A stretch of DNA of 64,000 bases from Henckelia pumila (Eukaryota > Streptophyta > Magnoliopsida > Lamiales > Gesneriaceae): NCBI RefSeq assembly GCF_033568475.1, contig NC_133123.1:16416622-16480621 (forward strand), in the 5' to 3' direction. Made by a program: the position numbers and the translations under genes. The stretch's first letter is position 1. The number at the start of each line of letters is the position of its first letter. The notes beneath the pieces are model-generated. The model saw only the letters and a program-made list of their open reading frames with translations, was not told the origin of the DNA and did no database searches. Positions 11,448-22,075 of the stretch are shown here, piece by piece.

Positions 11448-13120
11448 GGGTTTTTTTATTATTAATTTAAAAAAATAAATAAATTTCAAAAATACCCTAA
11501 ACTACTGCAATCCTCCGTTGCAAAGAACCTGCAGAGAAATGCAGCGTCCGCTGGTGCTGACAGCGACCTTTGACTTGGGGGCCAGCAAAAACGCAAGTCC
11601 CCAAGTCACTTTCTTTTTTTTTTTTTTTATTTAATTAATTATATAATTAATAAATATTTTTATAAAATCATTATTTAGATAATCTTTATATTTTATATAA
11701 ATTTTGTACAAGTTTGATTTATGTTCGGATCGAGTTCGGTTTGAAATTTTTTTAATAGTATTTACGTCAATCCGATTCGAATATAATTGGTTTAATTTTT
11801 TTAATCATTAAATTTTTTATTTTCGTTTTCTTAATAATTTTTTTAGTTGGACATCAAATCCGAAATTTAAAATTTAAATTTAAATTTTTTTAGAAACAAA
11901 ATTATATATTAATAATAAATAAATAATGATTTAATAAAAATATTTATCAATTATATAATTAATTTTTAAAAAAAAGACCCGAATATATATTCGAATTAAC
12001 TCATCTATGTTTGTTAATAGACCTGAAAGACCTCCATAAATCCAAACAAATTAAAATAAGTCAACAACTGCACTAACCAACTTTGTAATTAAAAGTATAA
12101 TATAATAAAAAATAATCAAAAATCTGTGTTAACCAATATTTCAATAAATATAACTGATCACAAATAAATTTATTTAATCGGTTTAATTATTTTAACTGCT
12201 AATTTTTGTAAAATTAATTATATAATTAATAAATATTTTTATAAAATCATTATTTATTTATAATTGATATAAAATTTTGTATTTCAAAAAATCTAAATTT
12301 TAATTTTAAATTTTGGATATGTTCAACTAAAAAAATTATTAAAGAACAAAAAATAAAAAATTTAACGGTTATAAAAATTAAACCGATTAAATGAATTTAT
12401 TTGTGATCATTTATTTTATAGAAATATTGGTTAAGACATATTTTTTATTATTTTTTATTTTATATTATATTTTAATTATAAAGTTGGTTAGCAAATTTGT
12501 TGGTTTATTTTAATTTGTTTGGATTTATGGAGGTCTTTCAGTTCTATTAACAAACTAAAGGAGTTAATTCGGATATATATATTCGGGTCTTCTTTTTTTA
12601 ATTAATTATATAATTGATAAATATATTTATTAAATCATTATTTATTTATTATTAATATATAATTTTGTTTCTAAAAAATTTTAAATTTTAATTTTAAATT
12701 TTGGATTTGATGTCCAACTAAAAAAATTATTAAGGAAACGAAAATAAAAAAAATTAATGGTTAAAAAAATTAACCAATTATATTCGGATCGGATTGACGT
12801 AAAATACTATTAAAAAAATTTTCAAACCGAACTCGATCCGAACATAAATCAAACTTTTACAAAATTTATATTAAATATAAAGATTATCTAAATAATAATT
12901 TTATAAAAATATTTATTAATTATATAATTAATTAAAAAAATTTTAAAAAAAAGAAAAGAAAGTGACTTGGGGATTTGCAGGTCCCCAAGTCAAAGGTGCT
13001 GGCAGTGCGGACGTTGCATTTCTCTGCAGCGTCCGCTCTTTGTAACGGAGGATTGCAGTAGTCATAAAGGGTATTTTTGAAAAAATTTTATTTTTTTAAA
13101 TTAATAATTAAAAAAAACCC
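11448..13120. mobile_element. Palindromic Mutator-type (foldback) element, 1,673 bp
   Basis: The ends are GGGTTTTTTT and AAAAAAACCC, and a perfect 9-bp duplication GAAAATCTG flanks them (11439-11447 and 13121-13129). Nine bp is the Mutator-like target-duplication length. Almost the whole element is one inverted repeat: arms of about 750 bp around a central spacer of about 160 bp near 12200-12360. Paired landmarks include the CTACTGCAATCCTCCGTT block near each end and the GGTCCCCAAGTCA/TGACTTGGGGA blocks. Non-coding. Confidence 0.85.
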
Positions 13121-13129
13121 GAAAATCTG

Positions 13130-13200
13130 AATGAGCAGCTTAGTTGGTGGGGCGTTAATGTCATCGTCAAATTGGCAGGGTTCGAATGTTAATGGGTGTT
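13130..13200 (+). repeat. tRNA-like SINE head (possible)
   Basis: A GCTTAGTTGGTGGGGC segment resembles a pol III A box, and GGGTTCGAATGTT about 40 nt later resembles a B box. No acceptor stem or full cloverleaf is present, so this is at most a SINE head or tRNA-derived fragment. Confidence 0.35.
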
Positions 13201-13939
13201 TTTATTGGACCCTTCATTTGTTTTTAACTTTTTACTCATTTGCCTTTTTCTGGGTTTATTAATAGTTAATGTACTCTGTTGCATTTTTTTAACTATAATT
13301 TTGTTTTTTTTTAAGTTTTACTTATTTGTTTTTATTGGTCTTATTAATTAATCAGCCCATCTACAATTTTTTTTATTAAATCAATTTCAATATATGTTAT
13401 CGAATACAGATTGATTTTTTGTTGAAATGACTAAATTTTTGTCTTTTTATATTGACCTTAAACATGAACATTTCCCATAGAGATAAACCAAAACCTAAAA
13501 TTTTATTTCCACTAAATATCTACAAAATTAGTAAAGATACAAATATTTTATGGACTTTAAATTAAATTGTAAAATAAAGTAGCAAATGACAAAAAATAGG
13601 GTTTTTATTAAGTTAAAATTTGATTTCGCTAGTAATGGTGGATCTCCTTGGCCCTCGAACTTTTTTTTAAATATTATTGCTTTATAGAAAACATATGTAT
13701 GTATGTATGTATGTATATATATATGTTTGTATATATTATTTGTTTATTTATTTATTTATTCACGATCCAATATAAAGTTATTGATCGTGAAATCCTTTTG
13801 CATTTGCTAAAGGTTCATGTTTTCTAATTCTCAATTTTTTTGTTTTTATACTTATAATACTCAAATATAAACCACAATTCCGAAAGAGCGGAAGTGGAAA
13901 CCCCCACTGGAAATTGGTATTTCCGCCACTAATAGAATT

Positions 13940-14490
13940 TTTGCCTTTTACTTCGCATATTAATTGAAGTCGTAGATAGATAAGTACCGAAGTAGATGCA
14001 CGTGAAGTAATAGGGTACCGTTTTACTTTGCTTAATAACCGAAGTCTTAGCCAGAAAATTACCGAAGTCTTTGGTCGGTTCACGGAGTCAAAACCGGTTC
14101 AGGGTTGGACCGGTTCCGAAGTAAAAGCATGTCTTTTACTTCAACATTTTCATTAAGTGACGAAGTAATAGAATATATATGACTTTGGTATTTACGTTGA
14201 CTGATGAAGTAAATGTTCTATGTAACTTCACAGGTTATGTATTTGTGATGAAGTAAAAACATTTATTTTACTTCAGCAATTTTATTAAGTGACGAAGCAA
14301 TAAAACATATATGACTTTTACATTTACATTGACTGATGAATTAAATTTTTTATGTAATTTCACAGGTTATATATTCTGGTGAAGTAATTAATTCTTTTTT
14401 ACTTCACCATTTATTTTTAATGATGACGTAGTTGACTACTACCAAGCTGGTTTAATCAAACAGTGAAGTAAAAACATATGTTTCACTACA
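13940..14490. repeat. Tandem 131-132-bp units with GAAGTAAAA inverted motifs
   Basis: Units begin with GAAGTAA at 14118, 14250 and 14381. Each contains GAAGTAAAA...TTTTACTTCA dyads, then TTAAGTGACGAAG and a TGACTGATGAA segment. Short inverted subterminal motifs of this kind are typical of CACTA transposons, and the tract is followed by CACTACATCAAAA at 14484. A matching opposite end was not found, so the CACTA assignment is tentative. Confidence 0.5.
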
Positions 14491-15068
14491 TCAAAATTAA
14501 ACAATTTTAATTAGATACAATAACACCAAAATATCTTAAACTTAAAATGCACTAATTAGATTGATAAATTATCCATCCAAAAATTACGAACATCCATAAA
14601 TACACAAGTATATCCACCAATCCACAATTATGCATCCACGAATCTACGAGTATTCCCACAAAACTAAAAGCGTTCAAACAAGAATAATCCATAAAGACAA
14701 AACAAAGATTTTTCCAAACGTGCACGACCAATTTAGGCACATACATAGGAGTACACGAATTTGCTCTATTCATTTCTAACTTCATCAAATTATGATTGGC
14801 TGTAATATTAGTTTTTGATGGATCCTGCAAACTGAAATGTAAAAGTAAAATAGATCAGATTGAAATTCAATGACAGAAATCAAGAATCTCTGATAAACAC
14901 ACACAACCAAAACAAGAGCCCGTCAAATTCTGAAAATGAAAAAGTCTCAGCTATCAAATTGCACTCATTTCACATCGACTTTGTGCATCAAACATAAATC
15001 AAGCTGTCTCATACAACCTTCACTTAATATGCGGCTCCCACGAACTTTAGATCCTGGATCCGCCCCTG

Positions 15069-15530
15069 ACCATAAACAATTGTTTCATCTACATGAAGTG
15101 CAACTTGCAGTGATAGTTTAACACAAATCTTAATCGATCCAAAAAAATCGATAAATTTGAATGATTAATTGATTATAGAATTAGAAATGAAGAACCAGCA
15201 GCGTGCATCAAACATTGCGAATTCCAAGTTGCGACTGCGATGCTAACGGAGGAAATAAGATAACAAGTAGAGCAAATAAAACAATAAGTGGAGTTGGTTT
15301 TGGGGACTTAGGATCGGAGTGTGACCCATACATGTATATCTACCATTAGTTTTAACTATAATATTTACGAAAAAAATCATTAATTCAGTTAAAATTGTAA
15401 ATGTTTAGGACAAAATTGGGAACATCAAAAAGAAAAATGGCAATCATCTAGGACTAAATCAGGTCTTTCTCTTTTAATTTTAAAAATTAAATTAACAGAG
15501 AGATCAACTAATCGTTGAAACTTTCAAAAT
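15069..15530. other. Spacer without recognised features
   Basis: Beyond the hAT right duplication the sequence is non-coding with no recognisable repeat edges. Confidence 0.4.
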
Positions 15531-15535
15531 GTTAG

Positions 15536-15820
15536 GGGTGTATTGGTTCTAGACTTTTAATGATTTTTGTAGAGTTTAAAATTTTAGAAGTATTCAATCT
15601 AAACTTTTAAAAACTCTATAAAAGTCTAGAGGTAAAATGTCAATAGACTTTTAAAAATTCTATGAAATTCTATTAAGTACAAGAATTAAAGCTTAAGGTA
15701 AAACAATAGAATGTCAATAGATTTTTTAAAACTCCATGGAATTCTATTAAGTACAAGAATTAAAGCCTAAGATACAACAATAAAATGTCAAAAATTGTCT
15801 TTGGTCCAACCTAAAGATTT
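15536..15820. repeat. MITE remnant with internal duplication
   Basis: The segment starts GGGGTGTATTGGTTCTAGAC, a terminus like that of a common plant MITE family. It contains two tandem copies of an AATGTCAATAGA...GAATTAAAGC unit (about 15637-15705 and 15709-15780). No matching inverted right end or target duplication was found, so the copy is truncated. Confidence 0.45.
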
Positions 15821-16320
15821 GGATGGACTTTCTCCAAAAAAAAAAAAGATTTGGATGGACATTTAATTGAAAAATGTCTCAAACTCATACACTTTCATTT
15901 TCATTAAAAATAATCTCTATACAAACATTACTCTCATGTTTACTAGTTATATTAAAAAATAATCTCTATACAAAAATATTTTTCCAATTTCAAATTTACA
16001 AAAAAATAAAATTGTTTACATCATTTTATTGTTTCATATATATTTGGATAGATATGCAATTAAAAACATTTATTTTAGTCAAAATAAGTACTTTTTTAAA
16101 AGTCGATATTTATAGCTTTTCAAATATTTTTTTTATAACTCAACTAAAAAAAATTCTTTTAATCTATTTATCCAAAATCAAAATTATTACAGCTTTTACT
16201 TAAAAAAATAGTTTTTAAGGCCAACTTAAAAGATATTTTTTAAAGCAAAATGCTTCTATAACCAAACTTGCCCTAAAAACAAAACCCAAAAAAAAAAAAA
16301 TTTAATTATCCCTGTGGAAA
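15821..16320. other. AT-rich repeat-like spacer
   Basis: The AAGATTTGGATGGAC motif is repeated on either side of an A-run (15820-15860). An AT-rich tract then ends in AAAGCAAAATGCTTCTATAACCAAAC, which resembles a MITE end. The 109-residue open frame at 15874-16203 is low-complexity and not believed. Confidence 0.35.
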
Positions 16321-16599
16321 TTACTAGATACTTCCAAAGGCAAACTATGGGCCATAGCTATTGGAATCGGGAGTGAGTTTGATGAAGAATGCGCAATCTG
16401 TTCTTTAGGAGACACATTTCATCCCCAAATCAACTCTTTTTTTAGATGAATTAGCTTACTCGTGGTTTTTAACCTATACATCCCACGATGAAAATTGTTT
16501 ACGTGAAGTAGAAGTGATATGGGTTCGAATATAAGAGAAGAAAATGAGGCCACGAGTCCTACGGCCAAAAATTGTCTGGTGATGAAGGCACCCCATCAT

Positions 16600-16720
16600 G
16601 AATGCTCATTCGGCGCCAAATCAATTGCCTGCAGCAGCGGTTGATTTTGTCGATGATTTGGGATATAGTATTGTCGGAGTAAGCAATGGGTTTGTGATCT
16701 ATGATGGTAGTGCTTCTTAG
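16600..16720 (+). pseudogene. Possible F-box/FBA gene fragment
   Basis: One + frame reads Q-L-P-A-A-A-V-D-F-V-D-D-L-G-Y-S-I-V-G-V-S-N-G-F-V-I-Y-D and then meets a stop (TAG near 16718). The VSNGF-(V/I)-Y core is like the ISNGLLLYG core of the F-box gene at 4926-6137 and of FBA domains generally. The upstream sequence does not yield a continuous F-box frame. It is short and degenerate, so the assignment is weak. Confidence 0.25.
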
Positions 16721-17066
16721 AAGCTTTTCCAAACACTACCGATGTTGATCATATCGGTTTTAAAAAATGTTATCATTTATTTTTTTTAGTAGATGTGGCT
16801 ACGATTAAGCATTCATAAATTTTACGAACGCAACAACATCTTTAGGTTTTTGGTGTATTTTCTTCTGAAATATGTGAATGAATGAGACTTTAAGATATAT
16901 TTTGACTAAGAAATTATTTTTAGTAAAAGCACAATAAGTGTGTTGCCCATGGAAACATTCTCCTCTGGATGGTTAGCAAGCGATGGTTCATGATCCTTAA
17001 AATAAGCCCGACCCCTTCCGCCTTATTTAATTTGCAAGCATACCCAAAATTATATATGTCATATTT

Positions 17067-17120
<54 letters not shown>

Positions 17121-17121
<1 letters not shown>

Positions 17122-17274
17122 TTTGCTATCTTGCCCACTCACCGTGCCCACCTAATGTACCCACCATGAGGTGACACTCAACTATTGGATGTGATGAATT
17201 GTGTGTCCAATAGTTGAGTGTCACCTCATAATGGGCACATTAGGTGGGCACGGTGGGTGGGCAAGATAGCAAAA
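17121..17274. mobile_element. 69-bp-arm hairpin element inside a TA array
   Basis: Two 69-bp arms (17121-17189 and 17206-17274) are inverted copies with about 4 mismatches, separated by a 16-nt loop. (TA)n tracts abut both sides (about 17069-17117 and 17277-17310). The transcript would form a long, nearly perfect stem. It is probably a MITE that inserts in TA repeats; its superfamily cannot be decided because any target duplication is hidden in the TA repeats. Confidence 0.8.
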
Positions 17275-17519
17275 CTCTATATATATAGATATATATATAT
17301 ATATATATATTTTTCCCTATATGTTCTACATTTCATAAGTATTTACTAGTTACACGAATAACAATACGTGTTCCAATATACTAGTTACACGAATAATTCT
17401 CCTACACTTCGTTCAACACTAATATTAATATATATTTTTAGAATTAATATGTTTGAGTACATATACATATGCACAGAGAACTAGATGATTATGTATTTTG
17501 ATCTTATAGTAGTTGATAA

Positions 17520-18618
17520 TGATGCGATTATCATAAAAAGGGTACCTGGGATGGGTATGATCCTGGGGATAAAATAGCAGCAAGCTTCCTTGTTTCGTCG
17601 TGAAGACTATTTTCTGAGGCCTACGCACCAAGAAACAAAAAAATTAAACTCGTTAGTGGGGGCGTCGGAGGGGTTCTTCAGCGTTGCCACTCCGATGCTT
17701 AAGTTAGATTAAGATGTATGAAGTGGGCTTATAAGACTTAGAGAAATTGAGTGTAAACGTGAAGATGTAGATGAACGTAAGAGAACATACCTTAACCAAA
17801 CAAGGAGCCTGGTATTTAAAGGAAATCCTGGGAGACCCCAATAATTGCACGGTATGGGTTTCTGACAGCTATTTAATGTGACAAGACGTTTCCCGCAATT
17901 TCTGGATAAAGTCCATATCTATTTATTAGTTTTTTGGCAATCCCTGATGATGCCCATGCTGTGGGGCCCACGTTCTGATTCTAGCCCGGGAAGGGTGCTC
18001 GGGAGAACGGGGTGCTCGAGGCCAGGGTGCTCGGGGCCAGGATGCTCCGGGTGACAGGGTGCTCCGGGATGACGGGGTGCTCGAGGCCAGGGTGCTCGGG
18101 GTGACAGGGTGCTCGGGGCCAGGTGCTCCGGGTGACAGGGTGCTTGAGGCCAGGGTGCTCCGGGATGACGGGGTGCTCGAGGCCAGGGTGCTCCGGGATG
18201 ACTGGGTGCTCGAGGCTAGGGTGCTCCGGGTGACAGGGTGCCCGAGGCCAGGGTGCTCGGGGCAAGGGTTCTCGGGGCCAGGGTGCTCCGGGTGACAGGG
18301 TGCCCGAGGCCAGGGTGCTCGGGGCAAGGGTGCTCCGGGTGCTCGAGGCCAGGGTGCTTCGGTGACAGGGTGCTCCAGGAAGGGTTCTCTGGCAGGCAAG
18401 ACAAGACTCCTCCTGGCAAGAAAAGGGAGGGACTCCTCCTGGCAGGCAAGGCAAGAGAGGACAGCCCTTGGCAAGACATGACTCCTCCCTATTTCGCTTG
18501 GGCTCTACTTCTTCTCGGTCTTCTCTTACCCATCAACCTAGAAATCATTCCACGTCCGAGCTCTCGACAACCACTCGGGTTTGGCGATAACCCGGAAAAT
18601 TTCACCGGGATATCACCA
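17520..18618 (-). mobile_element. Solo LTR, Tat-like gypsy, with minisatellite in U3
   Basis: A 1,099-bp block starts TGATGCG and ends ATATCACCA, giving TG...CA ends. It is flanked by a perfect 5-bp duplication GATAA (17515-17519 and 18619-18623). Read on the minus strand, a TATA-like TTTAAATA lies near 17813-17820. The downstream CTTAAGCATCGGAGTGGCAACG segment (about 17660-17705) parallels the TTGAGCGTCGGAGTG segment of the Tat-lineage LTR at 52807-53230. No internal region or second LTR is present, so it is a solo LTR left by recombination. Confidence 0.8.
17985..18380. repeat. GC-rich minisatellite (GGTGCTC-based)
   Basis: About 400 bp consist of alternating short modules: GGTGCTCGAGGCCA, GGTGCTCCGGGTGACA, GGTGCTCCGGGATGACG and variants, with a basic period of 15-17 bp. 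Composition is strongly GC-rich against an AT-rich background. Open frames on both strands across it are products of the repeat. It lies in the U3 part of the solo LTR. Confidence 0.9.
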
Positions 18619-18681
18619 GATAACATAAACTTTTATTTTTTTAAAAAATGTATAACATGTACACATGCATGTATATTATCT

Positions 18682-18780
18682 ATACTATATTAAAATTTGA
18701 AAGACCCCTCATTTTAAATCCTTTTAATGGTTTTTTTACGAAAATGTCATCTATTTTTGTGTCATTTAATTTTACTTAAT
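18682..18780 (+). repeat. Helitron-like 5' terminus (possible)
   Basis: TCTATACTATATTAAAATTT at about 18680-18699 matches the TC-initiated 5' ends I associate with a common plant Helitron group. No CTAG-ending 3' terminus with a hairpin was found nearby in this orientation. Confidence 0.35.
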
Positions 18781-19566
18781 TTACAAAAGCACCACACATC
18801 TTCATAAAATTCTAATTTTTTGTACTTTTTTTATTTTATCATTTAGTTTTTTTTTGGTTTTTTGTTAAAAAATGGTACAAACACACAACGATATGGCGTG
18901 ATATGGCCTGTTTTTTTTTTCTTCTTATTTTTTCATGGTTTTTTTTATAAAATGTTATCATTTATTTTTCTTTTCTTTTGTAATGATCTCTTTTAAAAAT
19001 TGTGAAAATAGTCCGATCATATTTTATAATTTTAACTACAAATAAATTTTTTTAAAAGAAATGAAATACAAGCACAAAACGTTCCGCCGGCTCGAGTATA
19101 ATAATAATTAGCATATTTGTACGCATGATGTGTGTGACGAAAGTTTTTTTTTATATTTAATTTTAATAAAAAAATTAATAAATTTTTAGCAATAAAAATA
19201 AATTTTTTTTTAAGAATGGTCAACCTAAATAGTTAAAATACCATCTTTTCTATTAGGTATTTCATATTTCATTAGTTTTTTTCAAATAATTTGGAATTTG
19301 AAAATAGATAAATAAAATGATTGTATTATATATTAAATAAAAATAATTAAATAAAAAAGAAAAAAATAAAAATAGTGAAAAGAAGCAGTTTTAGTGTATG
19401 TGTGTTTTTTTAAAAAATATATTTTAATATTTTGAGACGTCAAGAGACCAACTAAATGATTTTTTTGCATAATAATAGTAATACATAATAATAATAATAA
19501 TAATAATATAATGAAAGATACATGAAACCTCGGCGAGGCGGCTAACGTGTTCAGAAGAAAACAGAG
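18781..19566. other. AT-rich upstream region of the small membrane-protein gene
   Basis: AT-rich, with (TAA)n runs near 19480-19510. The last 100 bp should include the promoter and leader of the gene at 19567. No firm element was identified. Confidence 0.35.
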
Positions 19567-20469
19567 ATGAGCGAGATCTTAAGAAAGAGAGGGCTGTTTT
19601 TTCTCGCATTTTTCTCTTCAATTTCTTCACTGATTTCATCAGGTTCAGATCTTCACCGAATTCTCCTTGTTTCTTCAATTTTCCACTGCTAAATTAGGCG
19701 ATATGTATCATCTCTTGGTGGAAATTGGAATTATGTTCTGTACAAGTTTTTTTTTTTTTTTTTCATTTTTATTTGATTTGTTTAGCTCTCGGAGGAGTCT
19801 GGTTGAATTGATTTAGGTCTCGTGGTTTCTGATCATTTTGCGATTGTACTCTGATTTTAATCATCTCTCAATTTCAGAGAATAAAGAGGATACGGCAGCA
19901 ATGTTGTCATTCTGTTGTTCAATTTGTTTCTCGAAATCGATGTTAACCCTTTTTCTTCTGAGTGTTTTCTTACAATGTATTGGATTTGTAATTATCACTG
20001 TGTGTACTTGTGAAACACATCGTGTTGCTGCGATTAGATGTGTCTTGATGCTTGCTTCTACAGTAAGCATTCTGTTTTAAATGAAGTTATATAGCCTAAA
20101 TTAATTGAGCCCATTGGATGTTGTGGCCGTTTCATGCTATCGATGTGGAATGACTTCTCCAAGTCCCAGTAAAAAGATGAACTTTTAATTCAATTGATCC
20201 CATCTTATGTAATTTACTTTATGGCAGGCTATGCTGATGATTCAATGAGTCACAATAATGCAACAGCAACAGCAGATCATGCTCACTCTGGTGGCGGCAA
20301 GGGATCCACGATAGCTGTTATATGCTTCCTGCTTGTGATAGTTGCGATTTTATCATTTTTCCTTTTCAAACTTTGGCAGAAGAAGAAGCGTGAAGAGCAG
20401 TATGCTCGTTTGCTGAAGCTGTTCGAAGAGGATGACGAGCTCGAGGTCGAGCTTGGTCTACGGGATTGA
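19567..20469 (+). CDS. Small single-pass membrane protein with signal peptide (two exons)
   Basis: Exon 1 (19567-19642) and exon 2 (20228-20469) join at a GT-AG intron in phase 1 to give 105 residues. Residues 1-25 start M-S-E-I-L-R-K-R-G and continue with a Leu/Phe/Ser-rich stretch, a likely signal peptide. A short acidic, His/Asn/Ala-rich lumenal segment follows (27-50), then a strongly hydrophobic helix at about 53-75. A basic KKKR stop-transfer patch and an acidic cytosolic tail (EEDDELEVELGLRD) complete it. This suggests a type I topology. I do not recognise a named family; small plant transmembrane proteins of this design are mostly uncharacterised. A frame starting inside the intron (20194) and an unspliced frame (19838-20080) are alternatives I consider less likely, since the spliced form alone gives a signal peptide. 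Confidence 0.72.
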
Positions 20470-21820
20470 ACATACTTTTATTGTGCATGTCAATGTTTGT
20501 TGAGGTAATCTCCTTTTGGTATTCTGCTGGTTCTGTTTCTAGTCTCATTGGTCCACTGCGGTGCTTTTTCCATGTAGTTCTAAAATTCACTCCGAGGTTC
20601 CCTGTCTTGAAGCCATTTAGCAGTTTCATGCATGTAATATGACCCTAGACATTCTATTTTGTCGGTGGTTTCTGTTGGAATGACCCAAATCATTCATTCT
20701 TCTATTTTCTCCAGTATTGTATAGTCAATGGAGCGTCAAGTTTTCTAGTTTCGTGGTAGCTCGATTTAATGTTTTAATTTGGTCTTTATAAGTTGTTGCT
20801 TGTCTAACCTAAATGTCGAGAGCAAAAGAGTATTCCCTTTTGCCTCGGGATTAGACATTGCTTTGTTCCTCTTGTGAATACACTATTACTTCTGATAAGC
20901 CCCTTGATTTTGATTGCCTATTTTATGTTCTATTCCATATCATTATTACTTGTTATGTGTTAGTTTAATTTATTGATAGTCTACACTAGGATTTCCGCAA
21001 AGATGTTTAGCCTTTGCAGAAGCCAAGTTTTTTTTAGTATCATTTAGGGAATTGAGTTACTCGTTGATGCCAAAGGCAGTAGGTGGGTGTCGTGCGAAAG
21101 AACATCACATGCTGATTTATTGGTAATAGTTTCCAGTGGCGTGGCTTTGTAAGCAGTGTTGGTATTTGAGGAAATTTTGGTGCTTTATCCCATTCCTGTC
21201 GCATATATGTGCCCTTGGATTTGATTCCTTGTCAATCTTGGACTCAGATGAATACCTCACATCAGGTGGCTTTTGTTAGGTGGTTTTGGAGTTGTTTGCA
21301 CCGTCTTCTGATCCTCGTCTGAAGATTTAGGACGGTATTGTTCGCCGGAAATGTCTGGTATCACGACCTGCTGCAAACTTGATTAAATATACACAACACA
21401 CGGGAAAAGACACTCTTCAAATTGAAGGTTATAGCGTATGTGTCAAGGCTATTGTACCATCTCTGAAGGTCTTGTTTTAAGTTTGAGATTCAGACATTCA
21501 TTTGTTGATTCGTTGTGTCTTATGTCAGCTGTCTAAGTTTGGAATTTGCTATTTGGGTATAGTTTCTTATTCTTTGGGAGAATTTTTTAAATTTTCAAAT
21601 ATTAGATTAGATTTTTAAAACTCTTCCTCGTATTTGCGTGTATTGAATACTTGCCATATTTTTTATAGCATAATTTGATCATGTTAAGCGATAAATGCTT
21701 CAATATATATTATTATATTAGCATGCCGAATAGTTAAAGTTGGGGATAATAACATTCAATCAGATTAATTTGAAAAGAATTGAGAATAATGAATTAGTCA
21801 TGTTAATTTTCAATCACTAA
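20470..21820. other. 3' flank of the membrane-protein gene and spacer
   Basis: T-rich non-coding sequence, probably the 3' UTR for the first few hundred bases. No additional gene or bounded repeat was seen. Confidence 0.4.
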
Positions 21821-21821
21821 G

Positions 21822-22075
21822 GCACCGTTTGGTTTGAGTGATAAGATAAGTAATCCATAGATAAGTAATATAATGTAAATTAAAAATAAATAAGAAAAAA
21901 TAGTTAATACATTATTTGATTTGATGGATAGATTGTAATTTATTTGATTTAATTGATGTAAAATTATCAATTAATAAATAGATAAATAATATGACAAAAA
22001 TAAGGCAAAATTAATTGGGATAAGTTAATAATACATCAAACCAAACAATAATATGACAAAAATAAGGCGAAAGGT
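21822..22075. mobile_element. MITE (GGCACCGTTTGG-type), diverged
   Basis: The sequence begins GGCACCGTTTGGTTTGAG and contains GATAGATTGTAATTTATTTGATTT..., with an inverted-type CATCAAACCAAAC near 22035. Related internal sequence is found at 50190-50480. It resembles GGCACCGTTTGG-type Tourist-like MITEs. Target duplications are not clear. Confidence 0.5.

Larger units (their letters stand above)
11331..15068. mobile_element. hAT-type element, 3.7 kb, carrying a nested palindromic element
   Basis: The left terminus is CAGGGACTGATC and the inverted right terminus is CAGGGGCGGATC. A perfect 8-bp duplication ACCATAAA lies directly outside both (11323-11330 and 15069-15076). An 8-bp duplication with CAGGG ends is diagnostic for the hAT superfamily. 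No transposase was found, so the element is non-autonomous. The inside holds a Mutator-type palindrome (11448-13120), a tRNA-like SINE head (13130-13200) and a duplicated GAAGTAAAA-rich tract (13940-14480). Confidence 0.8.

Noticed and set aside
13130..13200. tRNA gene
   Set aside because: A- and B-box-like segments exist, but no acceptor stem pairing or cloverleaf can be drawn.
13778..14830. Minus-strand frames of 101 and 92 codons as transposase pieces
   Set aside because: Neither contains hAT, Mutator or CACTA transposase motifs; both fall in repeat tracts.
16920..17169. Two frames rich in Tyr-Ile repeats
   Set aside because: They cross the (TA)n microsatellite and hairpin element; low complexity.
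17926..18693. Overlapping proline/serine- or glycine-rich open frames (up to 182 codons) on both strands
   Set aside because: They are read-throughs of the GC-rich minisatellite, in which a period near 15-16 bp and scarcity of A/T leave all frames open. No start context, domain or splice support.
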